A stretch of DNA of 64,000 bases from Clarkia xantiana subsp. parviflora. Lineage: Eukaryota; Streptophyta; Magnoliopsida; Myrtales; Onagraceae. Made by a program: the position numbers and the translations under genes. Of this stretch, positions 20,297-30,786 are shown one piece after another (within the stretch, counting starts at the first letter, position 1; each line of letters starts with the position of its first letter). The notes under the pieces were generated by a model that was not told the origin of the DNA, did not search any database, and saw nothing but the letters and a program-made list of their open reading frames with translations. The stretch spans positions 3,700,001 through 3,764,000 of the forward strand of contig JAPTYO010000026.1 of the NCBI GenBank assembly GCA_036873135.1, read 5' to 3'.

Positions 20297-20960
20297 GTCA
20301 TTACGTACTGATTTTACACACTGATATTCTGTCAAAAACCGGTAAGAAAATTGCTTACTAATTTTTGACCTCTTTATCAAATTAAAAAATATTAAATATT
20401 GATTACTCGCCATAATTTGCACCCTGTGCTACATGCAGGGTGACCTGTTAAATCGTGTATACGTTTACTTATAGTTAGAAAGTTAAAATTATGTTGTGAA
20501 TTGATTGTATTCAATAATATATTTTGGTATGAGAATGAATAAACTAATAATTGATCCAATTAGAGTAGTTAACTTTTTTTTTTTTACGATATTGAAAAAC
20601 TAAGTATTCTTCTACAAAGTCAACAATTATAATGAAATGAAAAAATAGTCAAGAAATTTAATGAAAAAAATAATGAAAATATACTTTAGGAGTTGTCCTG
20701 CGCTTATGCGGGTGATATAACATACTGATAAAAGTCTAATATGCCTGCTATAATACTATTGTACATGTTATTGCTAACTAATTAAAATGAGAAGCGATTT
20801 TACGAACTTTGTAAGTCGAAACTTGTGAGTGTAGATTTTTTCTTCGCACTCTTCAACATATACTTCAAAACTTCATTCCCACATGCAATACTTATTTTTC
20901 TCAAAAGCACACTTCATTTATATAGAGCATTAATCCAATAGTAAGTTGGTCCAAAACCAC
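20297..20960. other. Right flank of LTR-C1 (copy 1 of a duplicated segment)
   Basis: No gene. Nearly identical to 28033-28830, apart from a block of about 140 bp present only in copy 2. It has short hairpin motifs such as CCTGTGCTACATGCAGGG and CCTGCGCTTATGCGGG, reminiscent of Helitron or other small plant elements, but no end could be fixed. It ends at CCAC 20957-20960, where gypsy-2 repeats begin. Confidence 0.7.
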
Positions 20961-21500
20961 TTAAGAGTGATTTCGACGCGTCACTTAAGACATTTTACCC
21001 ACGCCACTTAAGGCGATTTTAATCGTGCCGTTTAAGGCGAAACCACACCGCTTAAGGCGATTTAAGCGTGCCACTTAAGGCGAAACTACGCCACTTAAGG
21101 CGAAACCACGCCACTTTAGGCGATTTAACTGCACCCCTTAGGGCGAAACTACGCCACTTAAGGCGGAACCACACCACTTAAGGCGATTTTGCTACACCGC
21201 TTAAGGCGATTTAGCTACACCACTTAAGGCGATTTAATCACACCACTTAAGGCGATTTAGCTACACCACTTAAGGTGATTTAAGCATACTTAGAATGATA
21301 CGTCTAAGCAAAATCTGGTCGGAAGCAACCTCTTTATTCATTGATGGCTCAAAACCTGTCTATATCGACTCAAAACGATAAACAACTTGCACCACTGAAG
21401 GCGACTTCGATAAACAACTTGCACCACTAAAGGCGACTTAATAAACAACTTGCACCACTGAAGGCGACTTAACAAACAACTTGCACCACTGAAGGCGACT
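20961..21500 (-). repeat. Tandem repeats of gypsy-2 (pol 3' side)
   Basis: Two zones: about 20961-21290, units around CACTTAAGGCGA(AACTACGC), and about 21385-21500, four copies of a roughly 31-bp unit around CAACTTGCACCACTGAAGG. Same motif and position as 10309-10760 in gypsy-1, with different unit length and number. Confidence 0.9.
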
Positions 21501-21505
21501 TAATA

Positions 21506-22735
21506 TCAAACATGACATTTCTTCAAGTGTTCGCCACTAAAAGAATGCTTCAAAACATTGCCATCGAGGTCTTCCAACTTATACACATTTCGAGCTGGCA
21601 TCCCCACGACCTTATAAGGTCCTTCCCAATTTGGTGACATCTTGTTGATCCGATCCAAAAGGGTAAATTCGTTCCGACGCCAGACTAGTTCCCCGACAAA
21701 GAACTGTCGAGACTTGACTCGTCGATTATAATATCGGGCTGTTGCCAAGCGCATCCGAGCCTGGATCTCCTCGGATCTCCGCCTCTTCTATTCGACCAAG
21801 TCCAAGTCCAGACGCCTCATTTCATCATTCGACAGAGGTTCGTAATACCTCGTCCGATGGGATGCCACAGCTATTTCAACGGGAGCAACTGCTTTCGTGC
21901 CATAAACAAGGCCAAACGGAGTCTCCCCAGTCGATCGTTTGGGTGTTGCTCTAACAGCCCAAAGCACAGTTTCCAGCTCATCCAGCCATTTTCCCTTCAA
22001 GGAATGGACCCTCTTCTTCAGGCCGTCCATTACGATCTTGTTGGCTGATTCCACCTGTCCATTGGTTTAAGCATGACGGACATAGGCTGTCCGATTCTCA
22101 ATTTTCAGTTCCTCCAAGTATTCCTTCCACTGGGCCCCGTTAAACGGAGGGCCGTTATCGCTGATCACCACCTTGGGGATCCCGTATCAGGATATGATAT
22201 GGGTCTGGATGAATTTGAGGATATGGTTCCCCGTTGTCTTGGCCAACGCCTTAGCTTCTATCCATTTCGAGAAATAATCAATAGCCACGACTAAATATCG
22301 GCACTGACCTTTTGCAACTGGAAGGGGTCCCACCAAATCGATTCCCCATTGCGCGAAGGGCCAAGCACTCTTGATGGACGTCAGATCGGCAGCTGGAGCC
22401 ACGATATTCGGGGCGTACCTTTGGCAAGCGTCACAGGATCGGACTAGCATCGTTGCCTCCTTGTTCATCGAGGGCCAGTAATAGCCCAGGTTCAGCACTT
22501 TCCTCACAATGGATCAGGCACCTTCATGACAAGCCAAGTGTCCTTCGTGCACCTCCCTAAGGATCCGATCTGTATCGGGCTCAGCCACACATTTCAAGTA
22601 GGGAGTTACATATCCCTTTTTGTACAGTTGATTGTCCACCATCACATAATTGGGCGCGATTCGGCGTATTTTGCCGGCTGCCACTTCATCATCGGGGACT
22701 GCCCCCGTAGTCAGATACGCGACTATCGGGGTCAT
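21506..22735 (-). pseudogene. pol: Gypsy-2 integrase
   Basis: Follows the second RNase H in the same polyprotein and ends at the stop 21508-21506. The zinc-binding region has His (REVHEG...ACHEG) and CDAC. The core has WGIDLV, VISDNG and QVESAN as D, D and E positions. Its C-terminal domain (RRVKSRQFFVGELVWRRN) is intact over 82 codons. Stops interrupt it after ACHEGA (22514), after THIIS (22187), near YVRHA and after LDLDLVE. It would join cDNA to the chromosome; non-functional as it stands. Confidence 0.88.
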
Positions 22736-25036
22736 CCACGTGGGATCCCCCGATCCGATCTCGACGGCACATACCTCCGATTGATCGGTGGGTTACTGGA
22801 TCACCTTCTCCAAGAAATGCACCTTTCGAATTTCATCAAGGGGTGCCCCCAAGGCGAACTTGCTCAAGGCATCTGCTTCCACATTATCCTCCCTCGGGAT
22901 TGCCTCAATATCAAAGCTCTTGAAAATTTCCTTCAAGGTTTGTACCTCGCAAAGATACTTTTTCATCATCGGGCTCTTAGCTTCGTATCGCCCCTGGACT
23001 TAGTTCACAATCAAGCTAGCATCACACTTCACCTTTAAGTGACCAACTCCCGTTCCTTTAGCAATCTTGATGCCAGTGATGAGAGCCTCATATTCAGCTT
23101 CATTGTTGGTGGACCTAAATGTCAAGGCCAAGGCATATCGGAGGGGCTCGCCTCCGTCTGGTGGTATCAGTACGAAACCTGCTCCCGATCCTTCTGAACT
23201 TGAGGAGCCATCGGTATACATCTCCCAAGTATTTTTGGCGTCGGGCTGTTCTGACTGCTCTGTTATCGGGACTTCCGTGGTTGCCCCCTCTAGAGGGCCT
23301 GCTTCTTCTAGATCGGGGGCTGTAGACTCTGCTATGAAATCCGCCAACGCCTGGCCCTTAATAGCCGTTCTCGGAGCAAAGTGAATGCGGAACTCACTAA
23401 GATCGACTGCCCATTTCACTAATCTCCCCGGCGCATCAGGTCGGTTCAAAAAATGTTTCAAGGGATGATTCGTCAAAACGGTAATCTCATGCGCATGGAA
23501 GTAGGGTCTCAGCTTCCGAGCAGTAACAATCAACGCATAAAGATACTTCTCAACGGCGGGATAATTCATTTCAGACTTGGCGAGTGCCTTGCTTACATAA
23601 TAGACAGGGACTTGGCTACCCTCTACAACTTTCACTAAGACAGAGCTAACAACAAATTCAGAAACAGCCAAATACAGATAGAGTGGCTCGCCTAGGATGG
23701 GCTTCGCCAATGGCGGGAGAGTGCGGAGGTGCTGCTTGAGTGCCTGGAACGCCTCCTCGCACTTGGCAGTCCACTCAAACTTCTTGTTGGCCCTCAGCAC
23801 TTCAAAGAACGGCATGGATCGATCACTTGCTTTGGACAGAAAGCGATTCATCGCGGCCAATCGTCCATTCAGCACCTGCACCTCCCGATAGTTCGTCGGG
23901 GACTTCATCTCCTCGATTGCCTTCAGCTTCTCAGGGTTCACCTCGATTCCCCTCTGGCTCACCATGAAGCCCAGAAACTTCCCTGAGTGCACTCCGAAGG
24001 CACACTTGGTGGGGTTAAGGCGAACTTGATGAAGCCTCATTCGCTCGAACGCTGTGGCTAAGTTGTGAACATGATCCTCGGCCTGTCGGGACTTCACTAG
24101 CATGTCGTCCACATAGGCCTCCATTGTTTTCCCCAACATGTCCCCAAACAGCTTGTTCACCATCCTTTGATAAGTTGCGCATGCATTGATCAATCCAAAG
24201 GGCATAACATCATAATGATAGATGTCACTGTCAGCATAAAAAGCGGTGTGGGGGGCGTCCTCCTTGGACATCTTGATCTGATTGTAGACGGAATAGGCAT
24301 CCATAAAGCTCAACAACTCATGTCCCGATGTGGCATCCACCAGCTGGTCAATCCTCGGGAGCGGATAACAATCTTTCAGGCATGCTTTGTTCAGGTCGCG
24401 GAAATCAACACACATCCGTCATTTTCCATTGCTCTTCTTCACATGGACTGGGTTGGCGACCCAGGTCTGGAATCAGAGCTTCTTAATGAATCCAGCATCG
24501 AGCAACCTGCTCACCTCTTGTTGGATCGCGATCTTCTTGTCGGCACCCATCGGACGCCTTCTCTGTGTAATCGGCTTGATCGTGGGATCAATCTTCAGCG
24601 CTTGAGTAATCAAATCGAGGCTGATTCTTGGCATGTCACTCGGGGACCAGGCAAATAGCTCCTTGAATTCCTTCAACAGATCGATCAATTCTCGGGCCGT
24701 CTCCTCAGTCAGAGCGGACCCGATTTTCACCTTCCTCTGAGGTCCATCAATCTCGACCTCCTTCAAATCTTCCATCGGGGCGGGACGCCCAAACTCCTCT
24801 CGGGGATCAGCGTCAGTCTGGAGAACAGTCATAGCCTCCCGATTCCTCCTTCGAGTGGCATTAACGTAGCACCTCCTGGAGGCTATCTGATCACCTTGAA
24901 CCTCCCCGACTCCGTGGTCGGTCGAAAATTTCAGCTTCTGATGAACAGTTGAAGCAATTGCCCCCAGCGGGTTTATGGTGGTCCTCCCGATAATTGCATT
25001 GTAGGTCCCCGCAGACTCGACCACCACAAACTCCAC
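22736..25036 (-). pseudogene. pol: Gypsy-2 reverse transcriptase and dual RNase H
   Basis: 25036-24473 encodes the protease-RT junction and RT N-terminus (STVHQKL, GADKKIAIQQEVSRLLDAGFI). 24415-23000 is open for 471 codons: RT with FMDA (D39) and YVDD (101-104), RT-linked RNase H about 215-345, then the second, archaeal-type RNase H beginning MYTDGSSSSEG and cut by TAA after SLIVN (23000). The frame continues to EADALSKFA (about 22840). Stops between 24473 and 24416 and at 23000 are point mutations. The second RNase H is a published acquisition of the Tat lineage. It converts RNA to DNA and removes template RNA. Confidence 0.92.
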
Positions 25037-25061
25037 GTTCCTCTTCTCCGACTTCCAACCA

Positions 25062-25620
25062 CTACCACTCGACCGGTAAGGTAATTACCCCCACCGGGTA
25101 ATAGGTAGACCCAGAAAATCCGACCATCGGGAAGTCCGCAGGCTTCAAGTCCTTCTTGGTTTTTCCCATGGCCTCCAGTGCATCCATGAACAGAATATCG
25201 TAGGAGCTCCCTCCGTCAATCAGGATTCGCTTCATCTCGTACCCATCCACGTTCAGGGTCACGACCAAAGCATCATCGTACGGGGTCTCCACACCTATCA
25301 GGTCCTCCGCTAAGAAGTGAATCACCATTTCTTCTTTCGGAGTCCAATTTCGGGCCCTCTTGCCCAGCACCACAGCAATGGGAATCCGAGAAGCATAGAC
25401 CTCCCGAGATGCCGTGGTATCTCCTCCCGCAGCAAGTCCTCCATGAATCACATTAATGGTCCCCCGCTTCTCCTTGCGGGCATTGGAAGACTCGGGTTTA
25501 TCCTTTTTCGGGGATCGACCACAAGATCGAAAACGGAACCGCGATCGGGACCGGGAACGAGATCGGCCCCGCTGCCCTGCCACAAATTCCATAAGCTTCC
25601 CCCTCTAGATCAGCTTCTCA
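25062..25620 (-). pseudogene. pol: Gypsy-2 gag C-terminus and aspartic protease
   Basis: An Arg/Ser-rich stretch (GRSRSRSRSRFRFRS), then the protease domain with active-site motif LIDGGSSYDILF. It runs out of frame near 25062, with the continuation in the next frame at 25036, so one frameshift separates protease from RT. The Arg/Ser tract probably binds nucleic acid. The corresponding part of element B lies at about 38530-37964. Confidence 0.85.
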
Positions 25621-27085
25621 ATCTCCTTCTTCAACTCCCGACAATGGTTGGTGTCGTGACCGTTGGCACGATGGAAACGACAAAAACGATCGGTGCGAGC
25701 TCCCATGAACTCTCCATCCTTCTTCGGGGGATACCTGGCGATACCCTGTCGGTCCATCACCGCCAACACAGCACCCACGGAACAAATGAGAGGAGTGTAC
25801 TGGTTCTCCCTCTTGTCCGACTTCGAGGAACGCTTGTCTTCCCTCCGATCGGGACGTCCTCGACCCCGACTGCCCTCAGGTTTATCTTTCCTCCAGCGAT
25901 CGTCCGAGAGGTTTGGACGACTGCTTCCCCTTGTTTGATTTTGGAGGATCGAGGTCTCCGGCAGCTATCTTCGACTCCTAGACGTCGATTTGTTGCTTCA
26001 TCCTCTTCTGCAGCGCCTCCATGTTCCACACAGCCTTCTCAGCCACGCTGTGCATCAGGTCGGAACCATATGGTGCTGTCAGGTTCCGAATGAAGGTACG
26101 GATGGTCTCTCCCTCCGACATCAATCTCGGCCACGCTGGCAGTGTACCTTTGATAGTAATGCGCCAGCGACTCGTCGGGCCTCTGTACCACTTCAGCCAG
26201 GGACCTCGCGCTTTTCACGAGACGTCGACGACCCAGGTACTGCTGGATGAAGCGATCATGCATCTGGGTCCAGCTAGAGATGCACCCTGGAGGAAGGCTA
26301 AAGAACCACGTCAGGGCCCTCTTCCCCAGTGTGCCTGGGAACAAAACGCACACTATGTCGTCGTTCGGGGCTCTGCCTAGACAAGCCATGACATGCTTCT
26401 GGACATGGCTAACTGGATCTCCCTCGCCATCATACTCCTTGATTGTCGGGATGCCCAATCCTGACGGGGCAGTAGTGTTTACCAATCGGGGAACAAAGGG
26501 ATGAGTGGATCGATCCCTCAGCTACGACATCATCTTCTTCTGGTCTCTCATACAGATGTTCACAATCTTCACCACCTGGTCGGGGGTGATAGGACCACTA
26601 AGAGGGATGGTCCTATGTAGCACCGGTCCAGGCCCATCAATCACGAACTGCTCCGACTGAGCGGGCTCCTTGCCCTTGTCCTGATGCTCGGGTTGGGCCT
26701 CCTGCCCGTCCCGGTTCTCCATCGGCGGAGGCGGAGGCAACTCCTCCTCCTTCTTCTTGGAGGCCTCCCTTCGGTCCAGGAGAGCCTCCTTAGTTTCCAA
26801 AAATACTGGCATGGCATCAATCACAGCCTTTGCCAAGTCCGGCTTTGCAGGTGCATCCTGGTCCCTCCTTGGGATCTCTTCCCGGCTCTCCGACGAGTTT
26901 CAAATGGAATCTTCGCGATCATCATGATGCCCCCTTGTTTGGGAAACAGTAGGGGGAGGATCATTCCGATCAACAGTGCGCTCCGGCGGCCCTGAATTCA
27001 GAGTTCCAGCAGGGTGGCGGGAACCACCAGATTGTCCTTGTCTCTTCTTTTGCTTGCCATCCATCGATCGGGTAGAAGCCATTTT
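25621..27085 (-). pseudogene. gag: Gypsy-2 gag
   Basis: Minus-strand start MASTRSMDGK near 27082, 37 bp after the LTR end. A hydrophilic N-terminal part (Pro/Glu/Lys-rich) precedes a conserved core at 26485-26039 (HVQKHVMACLGRAPNDD, WFFSLPPGCISSW, FIQQYLGRRRL, SLAHYYQRY). Near 25660-25630 there is a degenerate His/Cys-type region (HRANGHDTNHC), the usual place of the nucleic-acid-binding domain. Stops occur near 26900, 26522 and 26039, with frame changes after 26039. Capsid role; dead copy. Confidence 0.85.
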
Positions 27086-27099
27086 TTCTTTTCGCTTCG

Positions 27100-27118
27100 T
27101 TCCCACAGACGGCGCCAA
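27100..27118 (-). other. Primer binding site region of gypsy-2
   Basis: Minus strand TTGGCGCCGTCTGTGGGAA directly after the LTR end. It has the position of a PBS, and this sequence is common after LTRs of plant Tat-type elements. I do not assign the tRNA. Confidence 0.75.
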
Positions 27119-27333
27119 TGTTGGATCACGGTTGGAACTCCGGTACGTTCTTACTCAAAGGCATATCAGGGCCTACTCAAAGGAGTATTATCGGGAGCGC
27201 TCAGCTCGTATGTCGGGACAGGCTTTGTCGGGTCCTCTCGTATTGGTCTTCTAATCCTCTTTTAGGGCCCAGTGGGCCTACTTCGCCGTTTAGTCGTCGT
27301 TAATGGGCCTAACGGCTATATCGAAACCCATCA
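27119..27333 (-). repeat. 5' LTR of gypsy-2, internally deleted
   Basis: Same ends as LTR-G (TGATGGGTTTCG ... GTGATCCAACA on the minus strand) but only 215 bp instead of about 705. The central part with the TATA box and the start of R is missing, so this LTR could not drive transcription. Confidence 0.9.
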
Positions 27334-28032
27334 ACGAGTTTCCTTCGTGGGCTTCTCTTTTCGTTCTCTCCTTATTTTTGAGCTTATTGTTTTCGTATTC
27401 CCACTCTTTGGGCTTCTTCTTCTCGTATTCCCGCTATATGGGCTTCTTCTCCTCGTATACCAGCAAATGGGAACCGGGGAGGGGGTTCCTGGTAAGCCCA
27501 CTCCGATGGTTAAGTAAGTATAAGCTTTAGAGAGAGGTAATGAGCTTAGAGAGGGAGTGAATGATTACCTTCAAATGAGGAGAGAAAGTCTCTATTTATA
27601 GAGCTCCTATTGGACCACCCCGGTTCCAGTGATTTCCTGGTCCGGTTATGGCAGTTTCGTAATATAAGTTGGCCTTGAGCGTAAATATGGTGCATTTGAC
27701 ATCTGTTCGACCGTGCATGAACTTAGTATGCTTAATTGTTGTAAAATGGCCTACGAGGGCGAGCCCCAGGCGATACGTCGTCCGGGGTAGGGGTGCCTTC
27801 GAGGGAACTCGTCTGGACGGAAGTAGGGATACCCAAACAGGTATCCCGAAGGTCCTGCTCGGGTTACCTCTGAGTGAATTTTTCCCTCAGGGCCTTCTGA
27901 GTGGGCTTCGCCAACCGTTGTTGTTTCCGGACCCAAGTGATGGGCCTCAGGTGTCCGTTTTCCAAGTTTCGAATTATAATTGTGATCCAATTATCATGTC
28001 CAATTTATATTAACTTTGGCGTATATCCAACA
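27334..28032 (-). repeat. LTR-C2, broken at its PBS end by gypsy-2
   Basis: Matches LTR-C1 from base 10 (ACGAGTTTCC) to the ATCCAACA end. It lacks the GCTCGGGTTACCCGAG-type palindromic block found at about 20064-20119 of C1. Gypsy-2 abuts ACGAG, a candidate 5-bp target site whose second copy is not visible. Confidence 0.85.
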
Positions 28033-28830
28033 GTCATTACGTACTGATTTTACACACCAATTTGTCAGTCATAAATTACATATTGATTTCTTACTAATTA
28101 AGAAAAAACACATTAATATTGATTACTAACCGAATTTGCTCACCGATTTTTTCGGTCAGAAATTGTTGTGTAATAATTGTCTATTACACACTGATATTCG
28201 GTCAAATGCCGGTAAGAAAATTGCTTACTAATTTTTCACCTCTTTATCAAATAAAAAAATATTAAATATTGATTACTCACCATAATTTGCAACCCGTGCT
28301 ACGCGCAGGTGGCCTGTTTAATCGTATACGTTTACTTATACTTAGAAAGTTAAAATTATGTTATGTAGTGAATTAATTATATTCAATAATATATTTTGGT
28401 ATGAGAATGAATAAACTAATAATTGATCCAATTAGAGTAGTTAAATTTTATTTTTACGATATTGAAAAACTAAGTATTCTTTTACAGAATCAACAATTAT
28501 AATGAAATGAAAAAATAGTCAAGAAATTTAATAAAAAAAATAATGAAAATATACTTTAGGAGTTGTCCCGCGTTTATGCGGGTGATATAACATACTGATA
28601 AAAGTCTAATATGCCTTCTATAATACTTTTGTACATTTTATTGCTAACTAATTAAAATGAGAAGCGATTTTACGAACTTCGTAAGTCGAAACTTGTGAGT
28701 GTAGATTTTTTCTTTGCACTCTTCAACATATACTTCAAAACTTCATTCCCACATGCAATACTTATTTTTCTCAAAAGCACACTTCATTTATATAGAGCAT
28801 TAATCCAATAGTAAGTTAGTCCAAAACCAC
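28033..28830. other. Right flank of LTR-C2 (copy 2 of the duplicated segment)
   Basis: Counterpart of 20297-20960. It keeps about 140 bp (about 28055-28195) that copy 1 lacks. The missing block is bounded by direct repeats of TTACACAC. No gene found. Confidence 0.8.
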
Positions 28831-29154
28831 ACCCTATATATATAGCTCACCTTAGTACGTACTTCCTCAAACTACAAATAAGTTTTATATATGGATCGTT
28901 TGTTACATTAACTACATAACAAACAATACAGATAATATACCACTAACACATTAACACTACACAACAAACAAACCAATCACAAACAAAACTTGTAACAATT
29001 ATTTCATCTTAAATCATCTACTTAAGCTCATGTCCAAAATCCAATGTCCTAATGTCCAAAATCAACATTTAGCCGCATGCCAACTGAAGGGGTAACCAAC
29101 AAAATAATATGACGACAGAAGCAGCAAGAGAGTGAAATTAATCCAATGTCCTAA
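28831..29154. other. Unassigned AT-rich segment with promoter-like start
   Basis: Begins with CCCTATATATATAGC, a good plant TATA-like element, followed by A/C-rich sequence like a plant 5' untranslated region. No ORF follows. 'CCAATGTCCTAATGTC' occurs twice (about 29041 and 29143). It may be a gene-promoter fragment or part of an unrecognised element. Confidence 0.35.
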
Positions 29155-29361
29155 TGTCACGCCACAAGCCCGAGTGACTGTCCTAACTTAGCCCGTTGCC
29201 TAACTCCGATTATGCTTTTTGGGCTCCCAATTACGACGGCCTGTATACATCAAATGCCAATATTTACGATTTGAGAAAGGTGGGCTCATATATTTATTTT
29301 ACTTATTGAAAAATTAGTAGTTAGCACTCCCAACTTCTAGGGTAGATTTTAGGGCATGACA
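29155..29361 (+). repeat. Short LTR, chromovirus-like
   Basis: Starts TGTCACGCCACAAG and ends GGGCATGACA, so its ends are inverted (TGTCA...TGACA). 207 bp. Followed after AAG by the PBS TGGTATCAGAGC at 29365-29376. The TGTCACGCC/GGGC(A/G)TGACA ends are typical of chromoviral gypsy LTRs, though a complete LTR might be longer. Confidence 0.65.
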
Positions 29362-29364
29362 AAG

Positions 29365-29376
29365 TGGTATCAGAGC
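29365..29376 (+). other. Primer binding site after the short LTR
   Basis: TGGTATCAGAGC, initiator tRNA-Met type, three bases after the LTR. Only about 160 bp of internal sequence follow before LTR-D homology begins; ORF 29356-29586 is not a recognisable protein. Confidence 0.8.
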
Positions 29377-29539
29377 CAGGTTTCCCTCAAGAAATCTGAA
29401 GCCTTAAAAAGCCAGAGAGGTACTACTCAAGTCCAACTGGAATTCTTTAGTTACAGGGCCCAAGTGAGGACATCGTGTTTTTGTGTTAGGCACATAAGGG
29501 AGTTTGGGCCAGGCAAAAATCTCTATGCGCCACAATTGG

Positions 29540-29930
29540 CAGAAAATTGGCCAAGCTTAATTAATGTTTATTTCGGCCGAAATTAGGGAGTAGCCCTAGG
29601 TGGGCTTTGCTCACCTCCTCTTTTAAATAGGAGGTGTTAGGGGATTTCTTAGGGTTAACCACTTTCTCCCTTTTAGTTTTTTTTTGGCCAGTTCCCTTTT
29701 AGTTGACTAGACAAGAAATCCATCTCCTTAATAATACAGAGGTTCGGTCGAAGTGGTGTTTCCATCCTGTCACCGGATTGAAATAGGCTTTGCTGTGGAG
29801 ACAGTTACATGCAGATTGCTCCTTAATCAGAGTTCCTGCAGGATCCGTCCGGCAGATCGAGAACTCACTCAGTGACGATCTTCGGCTACCGAAGATAAAC
29901 CGGTATCTGATCCTTTCAGTTTCGGTCATC
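29540..29930 (+). repeat. Copia LTR fragment (LTR-D, left piece)
   Basis: Resembles LTR-A in order (CGGCCGAAAT, GGTGTTAGGGGATTT, GCTTTGCTGTGGAG) but with distinct sequence. The left limit is approximate. The last roughly 65 bp (about 29850-29915) occur again at about 39708-39772, where the LTR continues to its end. So the two pieces overlap and are not halves of one cut LTR. Confidence 0.65.
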
Positions 29931-30786
29931 TTTCACAAAGCTCTTCAACATGCCTTCCTAAATTAGATTCTCTATGTTACACTGAAGGTGGAAGTAATTG
30001 TTAGTGTGGTGCCCGTTGACATAGTGGTACTCACACCACTGCTCCATATTGTTTCCTATTCTTATCTTTCTTTTCTCCGTTTGGGGAGTCCACAAGTTGA
30101 ACCTCTTCACTTCCTGCAGGATTACTGAGGCGTCCCTTGTGAGGGGAGTAAATACAATGTTGTGGATGCCTTGGGGTGTTGCTTTATCGTTGGACCTTGC
30201 TCCTCCTTGTGGCGTCCATGCCTGTCTTCTAGGTGGCTGTTGTGGTTGTTGCAGCTGTTGCGGCTTTCCTTTTCTTGGCTTGTCTTTGTCAGGTGTAGGG
30301 GCTTCATGTCCCTTTTACCGATTTGATCGCGCACGCTACAAATCGATATACGCCTTGAGTCTTTACACCAGCTTCTCCAAAGAGTTAATTGGTAGCACCT
30401 CCATATTGTCTGCCAGTGGTGCCCCCTGCGTCCTAGATTCCTTACAAAAGCACGCACTATCTCCCCTTCCGAGAGCTCTATCGCTATGTCGGAGAGGTTC
30501 TAATTGAATCTTGTGTAGTAGCTTGTCACGGATTAATCATATCCTTGCCTTATATCGTCTAGGGCTGAGTCACCCTTCAGGAGCTGTCTCTCCCCCAGGT
30601 ATTGATGGATGAACTTGTCCATCAAATCTGCCCATGAGGCAATTAATTCCTGGGGTAAACTGAAAAACCAGTATGAAGCGTTCCCTACAAGAGTTGAGGT
30701 AAATAGCATTGCATAGTGATCCTCGATCGCGGTTCTTCCTAGAAGCGATGATTCATGCTTTTGAATGTGTTGTATTGGATCCCCTT
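29931..30786 (-). pseudogene. gag: Element C gag, middle and C-terminal part (copy 2)
   Basis: 30786-30533 is open (IQHIQKHESSLLGRTAIEDH...WFFSLPQELIASW...FIHQYLGERQLL), homologous to 18455-18685. The frame then shifts several times: TSYYTRFN is followed by a Lys/Gln/His-rich part and a degenerate zinc-like motif (EYHYVNGHHTNN) near 30035-29990. Its N-terminal part is at 39395-39705, on the other side of element B. Capsid gene of a Tat-type element; dead. Confidence 0.8.

Larger units (their letters stand above)
20961..27333 (-). mobile_element. Gypsy-2: Tat-lineage Ty3/gypsy element, 3'-truncated, minus
   Basis: 5' LTR 27333-27119 (internally deleted), PBS, gag, protease, RT, RNase H, second RNase H, integrase, then the tandem repeats, cut at 20961. 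The antisense ORF and the 3' LTR are missing. It is closely related to gypsy-1 in pol and repeats. The 5' LTR abuts LTR-C2 at its tenth base (ACGAG). Confidence 0.92.

Noticed and set aside
20297..20960. Part of LTR-C
   Set aside because: LTR-C ends at ATCCAACA (20296), which pairs with the TG end and matches the LTR-B layout. The following sequence lacks LTR features and is treated as flank.
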